From positions 1 to 6,893 of the forward strand of contig JARLHB010000188.1 of NCBI GenBank assembly GCA_031292465.1: DNA of 6,893 nt, read 5' to 3'. The notes beneath the pieces were generated by a model. It was not told the DNA's origin, searched no databases, and saw only the letters and a program-made list of their open reading frames with translations. This stretch comes from Ignavibacteriaceae bacterium. Its GTDB lineage: Bacteria > Bacteroidota > Ignavibacteria > Ignavibacteriales > Ignavibacteriaceae. Below are positions 1-6,523 of the stretch, piece after piece (position 1 is the stretch's first letter; each line of letters opens with the position of its first letter). Position numbers and translations under genes: made by a program.

Positions 1-571
1 ACAAAGAATAAGCTGCAAGATTAAAAGGTATTCCAAGCGCAATATCACCAGATCTTTGAGTTAAATGGCAATTCAATTTACCATTGCTTACATTAAAAGC
101 AAAAGTATAGTGGCATGGCGGAAGTTTGCTTTTTGTTGCATTGCCCGGTTCCCATGCAGAAACAATCAACCTGCGGCTATATTGGTTTCTTTTAATTTCT
201 TCAATTACATATTTAATCTGATCGATCTCCGTAACCTTCCAATTGCCTGATTTGTCTTTTTCCGCACTTGGAAAATGCCGCCAATAATACCCATATGCTG
301 TTTCAAGCTCGCCATTCTCATCAGCCCATGCATTCCATATTTTAGTATGTTTTTGCAAGTTACGGATATGTTTTTCACCCGATAAATACCACAAAACCTC
401 ATATAACATGGATTTCCATTCCATTTTCTTTGTTGTAAGCAAAGGAAATCCTTTTGAAAGATCTACTTTGTAAAAAGCTGCAAAGTAAGAAAGTGTATCT
501 ATACCGGTTCTGGAAGGTTTTCTTATACCTTCATCCAGCACTAATTTAACTAAATCCAAATATTGCTTCAT
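1..571 (-). CDS. thyA: Thymidylate synthase, N-terminal 190 codons (cut by left window edge)
   Basis: Cytoplasmic enzyme that methylates dUMP to dTMP using 5,10-methylene-tetrahydrofolate, the de novo route to thymidine nucleotides. The minus-strand frame is open from ATG at 571-569 to the left edge. Visible motifs fit ThyA throughout: SRTG near residue 21 (phosphate-binding Arg21), IWNAWADENG near 86-95, SRRLIVSAW with Arg133/Arg134, the catalytic Cys153 in PPCH, and QRSGD...GIPFN with Arg173, Ser174, Asp176, Gly180 and Asn184. These residues sit at a constant offset of +7 from the E. coli numbering (Cys146, Arg166, Asp169, Asn177), so the active site is intact as far as it can be seen. The C-terminal third, including the His/Tyr that bind the dUMP ribose, lies outside the window. 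A purine-rich AGAGAG (plus 576-581) lies 4-9 nt before the ATG and supports this start. Folate genes such as folA often follow thyA but none can be seen here. Confidence 0.97.
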   Translation of the reverse strand, partial: MKQYLDLVKLVLDEGIRKPSRTGIDTLSYFAAFYKVDLSKGFPLLTTKKMEWKSMLYEVLWYLSGEKHIRNLQKHTKIWNAWADENGELETAYGYYWRHFPSAEKDKSGNWKVTEIDQIKYVIEEIKRNQYSRRLIVSAWEPGNATKSKLPPCHYTFAFNVSNGKLNCHLTQRSGDIALGIPFNLAAYSL

Positions 572-718
572 TATTCTCTCTGAAAATTTTACGTCTAAGA
601 AATGACTAAATATTGTTTAAATTTAATAAAAAAAAACGAGGGGATAAAATTGCATTTGTTATTATTACTTAAATCACAATAATTATTCTCGAAATAAATC
701 AAATTATTTTAGAATGAT

Positions 719-1861
719 TCAGTTCTTTTTATCTTCATTAATTATCTGAAGAATTTCATGTGAGGCTAATTTTATTCCTTTATGGAAGTTTTTTATTGAT
801 TCTTTCTCTGATTTAAAGAATTTGCTTAATTCTATAACTGCCGTACCATCCGGCAGAAGTTTTTTTACAGATTTTTCCATTTTCCCGCAACATATTATTA
901 TTTTAGCCCCTGATTTGCTAAAATGCTCCAATAAGCACCCGGTAGCTTTGCCCATAAGGCTTTGTTCGTCAAAAGCGCCTTCGGTAAGAACAACATAATC
1001 AGTTTTTTTTATCTTTCTCAATCCCAAATCATTCAGCAGGAATTCTTCCGAATATTTAGTTTTCACATTAAGGAATAAAATGAACCCTGCGGCAAGACCC
1101 CCGCCTGCCCCCGAAAGTTCATTAGGGATTCTTGTCAACTTATTATAATTCAATATATTAATAATTTTTTCAAAACCTTTTTCGATACCTTGCAACTCGC
1201 TTTGTTTCAGCCCTTTTTGTTTTCCGTAAACATTTGTGGCTCCCATTTTACCCAGCAAAGGGTTCTTAACATCTATTATTACTTCTAATTCAAAGGGAAG
1301 CTTAATCTTGCTCCATAAGAGGCTTGAAGCAAGCCGAAAATTCTTCGGTATCACTTCCAGTTCATTACCATTATTATCAAACAGTTTAAGGCCCAGCATT
1401 GAGCACATACCCAATCCTAAATCGTTTATGCCCGTCCCGCCTATACCTATTACAATTTTCTTAATACTTAATTTCTTCGAATTAACATCATTTACAAAAG
1501 CATTTAATAACTCTCCCATCCCTCTAGAACTTAATATAACGGGGTGCCTTTTAGGCTTGGGAATAACTTTTAACCCGAGAATATCCGCAGATTCTATGTA
1601 AACTACTTTGTTTTTCCTGTCATATCCGGCATTGCACGTTAATTTTTTATCGTTATATGGAGTACTTACCCTGTATTTTACTGTTTCCAGATGGAAGTAT
1701 TCCCGGCAGACATTTAGAAATCCATCTCCGCCGTCTGAAATTGGCCTGGAGACAATATTAAGCAACTTATTATTTCCTAATTCTTTTTCAAAATACCGGG
1801 CGGTAGTAACAGAATCGGCACATTCTTTAAAGCTGTTTGCTGCAATTAATATTTTTTTCAT
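719..1861 (-). CDS. Glycerate kinase family protein (GlxK/GarK-type), divergent
   Basis: Predicted cytoplasmic kinase phosphorylating D-glycerate with ATP to 2- or 3-phosphoglycerate, feeding glyoxylate, serine or sugar-acid breakdown into glycolysis. The 380-residue length is normal for this family. Family landmarks appear in order: start MKKILIAANSFKE (family IAPDSFKG), SDGGDG at 42-47, IESADILGL at 89-97, SSRGMGELL at 111-119, GIGGTGINDLG at 139-149, DVKNPLLGKMGATNVYGKQKG at 197-217, GAGGGLAAG at 251-259, and TEGAFDEQSLMGK at 293-305 (family GEGrlDxQTxxGK). Several usually constant positions differ: GGTGINDLG for GGSATNDGG and TEGAFD for GEGRLD, so exact substrate and position of phosphorylation are uncertain. 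A stretch AGGAAAG (plus 1873-1879) lies somewhat far (11 nt) before the ATG; an in-frame stop just upstream excludes a longer form. It is followed by thyA after 147 bp and preceded by the flippase gene after 107 bp, so co-transcription is possible but not shown. Confidence 0.88.
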   Translation of the reverse strand: MKKILIAANSFKECADSVTTARYFEKELGNNKLLNIVSRPISDGGDGFLNVCREYFHLETVKYRVSTPYNDKKLTCNAGYDRKNKVVYIESADILGLKVIPKPKRHPVILSSRGMGELLNAFVNDVNSKKLSIKKIVIGIGGTGINDLGLGMCSMLGLKLFDNNGNELEVIPKNFRLASSLLWSKIKLPFELEVIIDVKNPLLGKMGATNVYGKQKGLKQSELQGIEKGFEKIINILNYNKLTRIPNELSGAGGGLAAGFILFLNVKTKYSEEFLLNDLGLRKIKKTDYVVLTEGAFDEQSLMGKATGCLLEHFSKSGAKIIICCGKMEKSVKKLLPDGTAVIELSKFFKSEKESIKNFHKGIKLASHEILQIINEDKKN

Positions 1862-1968
1862 TTTGGCAGAATCTTTCCTATAAAGTGTCAGACTAAATTA
1901 GGCTGATCCGCTTTGTAAGCTAATATTATTATTTCAGTTATAGGTTATGCTAAGATATGGTTTACTAA

Positions 1969-3408
1969 TTATGTAAATTTTATTTTCGCCACAAAACGCA
2001 GTATTAATATATACAAAATTACCAATAAAAAATGGACTGCAATGTTTTTTATATACATTCCAGTAATTAAAAAAAGTAATACCGCAGAAATAGCAATAAG
2101 AAGTTCTTTACTCTGGTATATTATTTCAATTTTACGCCTCGAGATTAAGAACATATAACCAGCCTCAAATAAGAATGCTAAAGTAGTTGCGTACCCGGCT
2201 CCTATAATTCCGATTCTTGGAATTAGTATAATATTAATTGCAATATTGCTTACTAATGCAATGGAATCAGCTATAAGGAAATGGAAGCTTTTATTTGATA
2301 CATATGGATATACTGAATAAAATGCGGATATTCCGTTAAAAATATACCCTGTCACTACAAACGGAATTACAATTATACCGGCACTATATACCGGATTAAA
2401 TAATGAAATGTTAAATAAATGTATCTTAAAAAGATATTGAGCAAATAACGAAACACTAAGCAGCAGGATGCAACTAAGTGCAATAAATTTAGTGAGAACT
2501 TTACCGTAATAATATTTATAATCGTTTTTATAAAACTGGTTTATAGAACGCGGGCTCCAGGCATTTTCAAAAGCTGCAACAAGGACATTCATAATCAAAG
2601 CTATCCGGTATGCAAAGCTGTAAAGCCCAACCTCCTCACGCCCAACAAAATAATTCAATATAAACCTGTCACCGAAGTTAACCATTGACGTGAACAAATT
2701 AGCAGCCACCAATGGCAGAGCAAAGAACAGCACTGACTTAAAAACAATCGGATCAATTTTGAAAACATATTCTTTCTTTATTATTCCTACCTGCATAAAT
2801 AATAATAGCGCACTTGAAACTAATTGAGCCAAGAAAATACCGGCGACAGACAATCTTAGCATATACACAAATACAATATTCAGCAAAAAGTTTCCTATTG
2901 CCCCAATTAACAAGTAATAAACCGATTTTTTTGCCATTTCCTTTGTTTTAAGCAAAGAAATAACATACATACTTATGGAATCAAAGAATAGTGAAGAATA
3001 AACAAGAAATAATAACGTGTAAAAATCGGGTTTACCAAAAATAAATTTCGACAGGGGTACGGAAGTAATCGTTAAAATAACGGTTAGAAACAGGCCGGAT
3101 ATTACAAGTGAATTAAAAATGGAAGAAAATATTACTTTACGTTTTTCAACATTGTTTTCTTCAAGATAATGTTTCTTTAATATACTCTGCGTTCCAAACT
3201 GATAAATTATTGCTGTAATCGAATAAACCGACATTAATAAAGAATAGTTGCCGAATTCTGTTGTTGTTATAAGATTGGAATATACCGGGAGAAGTAAAAA
3301 ACTGAGAGCACGTATAAATACGTTACCAAGCCCATACCATGCAATTGATTTTGACAGGCTGGCATTTTTTATTAAATTGTCTGAAGATGATAAATCAGTT
3401 TTTGTCAT
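1969..3408 (-). CDS. Polysaccharide flippase, MATE/MOP superfamily (Wzx-like)
   Basis: Polytopic inner-membrane protein expected to flip lipid-linked oligosaccharide from the cytoplasmic to the periplasmic face during surface-polysaccharide assembly. The 479-residue length is typical of Wzx-type transporters (about 420-500). The sequence holds roughly 12-14 hydrophobic segments, beginning near residues 22-45 and ending near 455-475. Signature regions of the polysaccharide synthesis/export family are visible: TTEFGNYSLLMSVYS (49-63), DRFILNYFVGREEVGLYSFAYRIA region (247-270), and RIGIIGAGYATTLAFLFEAG (398-417). The N-terminal 20 residues are polar and Ser/Lys-rich, as expected for a cytosolic tail. 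The ATG at 3408-3406 has no recognisable Shine-Dalgarno sequence; the leader is AT-only near the start. It is divergent from the methyltransferase gene, sharing a 108-bp spacer. The substrate cannot be told from sequence; an export role for another glycolipid or a teichoic-type polymer remains possible. Confidence 0.93.
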   Translation of the reverse strand: MTKTDLSSSDNLIKNASLSKSIAWYGLGNVFIRALSFLLLPVYSNLITTTEFGNYSLLMSVYSITAIIYQFGTQSILKKHYLEENNVEKRKVIFSSIFNSLVISGLFLTVILTITSVPLSKFIFGKPDFYTLLFLVYSSLFFDSISMYVISLLKTKEMAKKSVYYLLIGAIGNFLLNIVFVYMLRLSVAGIFLAQLVSSALLLFMQVGIIKKEYVFKIDPIVFKSVLFFALPLVAANLFTSMVNFGDRFILNYFVGREEVGLYSFAYRIALIMNVLVAAFENAWSPRSINQFYKNDYKYYYGKVLTKFIALSCILLLSVSLFAQYLFKIHLFNISLFNPVYSAGIIVIPFVVTGYIFNGISAFYSVYPYVSNKSFHFLIADSIALVSNIAINIILIPRIGIIGAGYATTLAFLFEAGYMFLISRRKIEIIYQSKELLIAISAVLLFLITGMYIKNIAVHFLLVILYILILRFVAKIKFT

Positions 3409-3432
3409 TATTATTTACTTAATAATCTATAT

Positions 3433-3470
3433 AAGCAATTGAAAAATAACTAATTTAGGATTAATTGCTT
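3433..3470. repeat. Perfect 8-bp inverted repeat with 22-bp spacer
   Basis: AAGCAATT at 3433-3440 is repeated in inverted orientation as AATTGCTT at 3463-3470, arms centred 30 bp apart (about three helical turns), in the spacer between two divergent genes. The arms face the same DNA side, which would suit a dimeric or looping regulator. In sequence this AT-rich an 8-bp match in a 108-bp spacer could well arise by chance, so function is only a possibility. Confidence 0.35.
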
Positions 3471-3483
3471 TAATAATTATTAA
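3470..3483. repeat. 14-bp perfect A/T palindrome
   Basis: The sequence TTAATAATTATTAA is its own reverse complement. It abuts the right arm of the inverted repeat and lies 33 bp upstream of the TTG start of the methyltransferase, where a promoter or operator would be expected. It is made only of A and T, so chance occurrence in this spacer is quite likely. Confidence 0.3.
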
Positions 3484-3516
3484 ACTTTTAACATTAAAAC
3501 ATAATTCAGGATACCT

Positions 3517-4239
3517 TTGAAAGAATTTAATTATACCGAGCATTATAAAATTGACGCAGAAGAATTTAATTATTTTGAAGATAGGCCCGGTGCAACTGCG
3601 CATGATGAATCCAGAGTTCATCAATATATAGTGTCCAAAGTTCCGGCAAATGTAAAAACTATTCTTGACGTAGGCTGCGGCTCTTCCTGGGTTGCTGGTT
3701 CATTCCTGGCAAAAGGCAAGAAAGTCATTTCACTTGATATATCTACAATTAACCCTTTTAAGGCATTACAAAAATTCCCGTCAGAGAAGCATTTCGGCGT
3801 TACAGCGGATTCTTATATACTGCCTTTTAATGATGATACACTTGATTGTATAATTGCTTCGGAAATAATTGAACATTTACTTTATCCTGATAAATTTATT
3901 AAAGAACTTCTACGTGTTCTTAAACCGGGCTGCCGCCTTATTATTACAACCCCTTATAAAGAGTTAATAAGATATTCTCTGTGTATTCATTGTAATCAGA
4001 AGACTCCCATGCATGCTCATTTACATTCGTTTGATGAGAATAAACTTCTTTCTTTGTATCAGGGTAATAATCTTGATAGTGTATATTGGAAAACATTTGG
4101 CAATAAAATTCTTATATTTCTAAGGACCTATGTAGTTTTAAGATATTTCCCATTTGGATTATGGAAATTTGTTGATAAGTTATCAAATATGATATATAAT
4201 CTCCCGGCGCATATAATATTAGTTTATACGAAGAAATAA
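3517..4239 (+). CDS. Class I SAM-dependent methyltransferase (TTG start)
   Basis: Predicted cytoplasmic methyltransferase using S-adenosylmethionine, 240 residues. Motif I is ILDVGCGSS (49-57), the acidic end of strand 2 is SLDIS with Asp74, and the UbiE/Methyltransf_11-like segment DCIIASEIIEHLL (110-122) is followed by RVLKPGCRLIITTPY (133-147). A Cys/His-rich stretch follows: C156-x2-C159 and H166-x-H168-x-H170, a pattern seen in methyltransferases of glycan clusters and possibly metal binding. The start must be TTG: an in-frame TAA lies at 3502-3504, no ATG or GTG lies between, and the first in-frame Met codon comes far inside the conserved domain. AGGA (3508-3511) is placed 5 nt before the TTG, a good ribosome site. 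It is the only plus-strand gene, divergent from the flippase and convergent with the glycosyltransferase (14 bp between stops). Sugar or lipid-carrier methylation is inferred from neighbours; the substrate is unknown. Confidence 0.9.
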   Translation: MKEFNYTEHYKIDAEEFNYFEDRPGATAHDESRVHQYIVSKVPANVKTILDVGCGSSWVAGSFLAKGKKVISLDISTINPFKALQKFPSEKHFGVTADSYILPFNDDTLDCIIASEIIEHLLYPDKFIKELLRVLKPGCRLIITTPYKELIRYSLCIHCNQKTPMHAHLHSFDENKLLSLYQGNNLDSVYWKTFGNKILIFLRTYVVLRYFPFGLWKFVDKLSNMIYNLPAHIILVYTKK

Positions 4240-4253
4240 CTTTACCACCTATT

Positions 4254-5369
4254 TTATAACAAATTAAACAGTTTCTTTATTTCCTCGCTCCAGTTCAATT
4301 CCCTGGCTGCTATACTGCAATTTTCTTTCAATTTGTTCCTTAATTCAACATCATCAAGTAAATTATTAAGCCGGCTTATAATTTCAGGCTTATTGTCTGG
4401 ATCTATATAAACTCCTACATTATATTTATCAACTATAGATTTCATTTGAGGAAAATTGCTTACAAATACCGGTACACCACAATAAATATATTCGAACATT
4501 TTGTTTGGTAACGCTAAATAATAACTAAAACTTAGATTTTCTATAATTGCCAGCCCTATATCAGCTCCGGAAGTATATTTAAATAATTCATTTTGGTTAA
4601 CCTTACCGAAGAAAAACACATCCTTCGCAATATTCTTTTCGCGGGCTAATTCCTGATAATACTCTTTTTGCTCCCCGCCTCCCAAAATTATCAGAACACA
4701 ATTCTTCAGTTCACTGAATATATCAAATATTTCTTTTAGTCCTCGCCCATGTAAAATAACTCCCTGATAAAGTAGTATCTTTTTACTTTTGTCTAAATTA
4801 AAATGATTTCTGAAATCAAATGCTTCTTTAATTTCTACAGGAAACGGTAGATTACGGATGACGATAGTTCCTTCAAGATTATACTCTTTTTCAATATATT
4901 CCGAATCCAATTCACCTGTTGTCATTACTATGTCAACTTTATCAATACATTTTTCTTCAACCAGCCTCCAGAATGCCTGGATATTTTTCTTTTTTTTCAA
5001 GCCAGCAAGATGCCCGTATATTTCACGGGAGTCGTATAAAACTTTTGTGCGCTTTATTTTTGAAAACAGCACGGCAAAAGGAAGAGTATAAACATCTTCG
5101 GCAAGTATATAATCAGCTTTTTCGAATAATAACCGTAAAGAAAGGATGAATGCAAATTTCAGATAGAAACCAATAGAAATTGCCCTCTTCTTCAGTTTTA
5201 TAACAGATACGTCTCCTCTTTCAGTTTTAAATTCTTTTGTCAGCCAGTCAAAAGAAATTACGCTTACTTTATATCCCCGTTCACTAAAAGAATTATAAAA
5301 GTTTGTAGCTCTTGAATCGTAATGAATATTGCCAAGGAATACGATACAAATTTTTTTTTTGTAATCCAT
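4254..5369 (-). CDS. GT-B fold glycosyltransferase (GT4-like)
   Basis: Predicted cytoplasmic, membrane-associated enzyme adding a sugar from a nucleotide donor to a growing lipid-linked glycan. Length 371 residues, usual for GT4 enzymes. The N-terminal acceptor domain opens with a beta strand and loop KKICIVFLGNIHYDSRA (5-21) and includes ILAEDVYTLP (88-97) and LYDSREIYG (111-119), typical of this subgroup. The C-terminal Glycos_transf_1 domain starts at about 196 with ILLYQGVILHGRGL (198-211), then VLIILGGGEQKEYY (225-238), the nucleotide-sugar-binding segment LPNKMFEYIYCGVPVFVSN (287-305) with Lys290 and Glu293, and GVYIDPDN (319-326). The usual E-x7-E spacing is loosened: Glu277 lies 16 residues before Glu293, as in WbuB-like GT4 proteins. 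No Shine-Dalgarno sequence precedes the ATG at 5369. The upstream FemAB-like gene ends only 12 bp before, indicating one transcript. Codons 4-7 contain a run of ten A. Donor and acceptor cannot be assigned. Confidence 0.92.
   Translation of the reverse strand: MDYKKKICIVFLGNIHYDSRATNFYNSFSERGYKVSVISFDWLTKEFKTERGDVSVIKLKKRAISIGFYLKFAFILSLRLLFEKADYILAEDVYTLPFAVLFSKIKRTKVLYDSREIYGHLAGLKKKKNIQAFWRLVEEKCIDKVDIVMTTGELDSEYIEKEYNLEGTIVIRNLPFPVEIKEAFDFRNHFNLDKSKKILLYQGVILHGRGLKEIFDIFSELKNCVLIILGGGEQKEYYQELAREKNIAKDVFFFGKVNQNELFKYTSGADIGLAIIENLSFSYYLALPNKMFEYIYCGVPVFVSNFPQMKSIVDKYNVGVYIDPDNKPEIISRLNNLLDDVELRNKLKENCSIAARELNWSEEIKKLFNLL
5351..5360 (-). repeat. A10 homopolymer (T10 on plus strand) at codons 4-7 of the glycosyltransferase gene
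   Basis: Ten uninterrupted T on the plus strand read as A10 on the coding strand just after ATG-GAT-TAC, encoding the Lys-Lys-Lys-Ile start of the glycosyltransferase. It is the longest homopolymer I noticed in the window; others reach 8-9 (A9 at 628-636, T8 at 1003-1010, 4990-4997 and 6187-6194). Gain or loss of one base would shift the frame within the first seven codons. Whether it varies is unknown. Confidence 0.6.
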
Positions 5370-5381
5370 AGTAAGAATTAG

Positions 5382-6341
5382 TTATAATTTAATTTGGAAA
5401 GTATTTCTCATAATTGTTTTAGCATCAAACTGCTCTTTGAATTCGATTAAACTCATGCTGGGAGTCATTGGGTTCTCGGCTTTTGTATCCTGTGATACTC
5501 CAATATCTACATAAGAGTAGCCGTTTTCAGTGCAATACTTTACTATATCATACATAATTCGATGCATTGGCATATATTCCGCATATTCATACAGCATCAT
5601 ATTATAGAAGCAAAGTGCAACTCTTTTGTTTGTAAAAAACATTAATGATCCGCCGATGGGTTTTTCTCCAAGATAAATCATAAAAAGCTTCAAATTATCA
5701 GGTAATATCTTTTTCAACTTCATCAAATCTTCATAAGAATGGGTTGGTTTTGCATCATGCCGCGCTTTATTTTCAAGAAGAATAGGATAGAACTCATCGT
5801 AACGTTCATTTATTTCCACGCGAATATCCGGGTTTAATAAAGATTTATGAATATTGCGGCGGCTGTTAGGTGAAAAGCGTCCGGTTATTTCCCGGTCTTT
5901 ATCAAGTTTAATTGCACTTGAAATGTAATGAAGCTGAAAAGAAAATCCTTGCCATAGCATTGCAAAATCAAGGTTCTGATTCTGGTATTTTTCATAAATC
6001 ATTGGGGCCGGAGTTAATATAAATTCTTTTATATTATTCTCTTTTCCGTAATTCAGAAGCGTAGAAACTATTTCCATAGTTTCTACAAACTTTATATCCT
6101 TTGTTACAATTGAACCATAACTTGCCCCTATTGGTGATTCAAAAGTTCCATCTTTAATTGCACCTGGAAGAACTGCAAATATTTTATTTTTTTTCAAAAA
6201 TATAAGATGATCAAATTTAAACTTTCCAGGTGTGTGATAATCAAAAAAATTTTGGAGATGAAACATCGTCCCGTTATTTGACGACAAGATAAAATTATCC
6301 CATCTTTCTTTCCATTCTTCAGTATACTTAATAATCTCCAT
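5382..6341 (-). CDS. FemAB/GNAT-like acyl- or aminoacyl-transferase (BioF2-like acetyltransferase domain)
   Basis: Predicted cytoplasmic transferase of the FemAB/Acetyltransf_6 superfamily, 319 residues, built as two GNAT-like lobes (about 1-145 and 150-319). Some members add amino acids from aminoacyl-tRNA to peptidoglycan precursors, others acylate sugars or lipids in exopolysaccharide clusters. Visible landmarks: TMFHLQNFFDYH (25-36), the lobe-2 motif RFSPNSRRNIHKSL (155-168, family xSxxxRRNIRKA), LLENKARHDAKPTHSYEDL (188-206), the beta strands LFMIYLGEKPIGGSLMFF (219-236), GYSYVDIGVSQ (274-284) and SLIEFKEQFDAK (297-308), matching the conserved FK-xx-F near the C terminus. The ATG at 6341 is preceded by an in-frame GTG three codons up, after which a stop closes the frame further upstream, so the true start may be either. 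No close Shine-Dalgarno site is present. The gene ends 12 bp before the glycosyltransferase, implying an operon. The context favours decoration of a surface glycan rather than cell-wall bridge formation, but this is inference. Confidence 0.85.
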   Translation of the reverse strand: MEIIKYTEEWKERWDNFILSSNNGTMFHLQNFFDYHTPGKFKFDHLIFLKKNKIFAVLPGAIKDGTFESPIGASYGSIVTKDIKFVETMEIVSTLLNYGKENNIKEFILTPAPMIYEKYQNQNLDFAMLWQGFSFQLHYISSAIKLDKDREITGRFSPNSRRNIHKSLLNPDIRVEINERYDEFYPILLENKARHDAKPTHSYEDLMKLKKILPDNLKLFMIYLGEKPIGGSLMFFTNKRVALCFYNMMLYEYAEYMPMHRIMYDIVKYCTENGYSYVDIGVSQDTKAENPMTPSMSLIEFKEQFDAKTIMRNTFQIKL

Positions 6342-6383
6342 TATAAATCCACAAATTTTGAATTAATTTGAATATTTTATAAT

Positions 6384-6389
6384 CTCCTT
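6384..6389 (-). promoter_or_regulatory. AAGGAG Shine-Dalgarno-like site displaced from the annotated start
   Basis: The minus strand carries AAGGAG at this position, 42 nt upstream of the ATG of the FemAB-like gene, far beyond normal ribosome-site spacing. No ATG, GTG or TTG lies 5-10 nt after it in the frame of the gene; only a near-start ATT (in frame, just after an in-frame TAA) is correctly placed. It may be a chance match, part of the mRNA leader, or mark an unusual start. Confidence 0.2.
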
Positions 6390-6523
6390 ACAGTGAGATT
6401 TATATAAACGGGATTAAATTGATAAAATTATTTGCGTCCCTTTTATAAATAAGATATTCATTATAATTAGTTTATTACAAAACGAATTGAATTATGTATG
6501 AAATATTCAATCATTTTATTTCA

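Larger units (their letters stand above)
3409..3516. promoter_or_regulatory. Divergent intergenic region (flippase / methyltransferase), probable two-way promoter
   Basis: This 108-bp, about 80% A+T spacer separates two genes transcribed away from each other, so it must supply at least one promoter and most likely two. It contains a perfect inverted repeat AAGCAATT (3433-3440) / AATTGCTT (3463-3470) separated by 22 bp, and directly beside it a perfect 14-bp A/T palindrome (3470-3483). A TTGAAA hexamer at 3439-3444 resembles a -35 box on the plus strand but no good -10 box lies at the right distance. I could not identify a clear Bacteroidota -7 element (TAnnTTTG) on either strand. The role is inferred from gene arrangement only. 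Confidence 0.4.

Noticed and set aside
65..402. Open frames on both strands within the first 400 bases
   Set aside because: This stretch is fully explained by the thymidylate synthase frame, with catalytic residues in register to the left edge.
628..636. A9 (T9 on the minus strand) between glycerate kinase and thyA as a Rho-independent terminator
   Set aside because: The bases before it on the minus strand (CCCCTCG) have no complementary arm to form a stem.
1236..1883. Long open frames on the plus strand opposite the glycerate kinase gene
   Set aside because: They are mirror frames of a well-supported gene with full family motifs; their proteins show no recognisable domain.
1897..1924. Imperfect hairpin ATTA(G)GCT / AGCTAAT between the flippase and glycerate kinase genes as a terminator
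   Set aside because: Seven weak pairs with a bulge, a 13-nt loop and no U run after it on the minus strand; not convincing as a terminator.
4858..5149. Two overlapping plus-strand open frames opposite the glycosyltransferase gene
   Set aside because: They overlap each other and a clear GT4-like gene, have no motif or ribosome site, and carry Phe runs that simply mirror Lys codons of the real gene.
6486..6511. Inverted repeat ATTGAAT / ATTCAAT downstream of the membrane-protein gene as a terminator
   Set aside because: Stem is seven mostly A/T pairs around a 12-nt loop and the following T run on the minus strand is short; stability too low to call.
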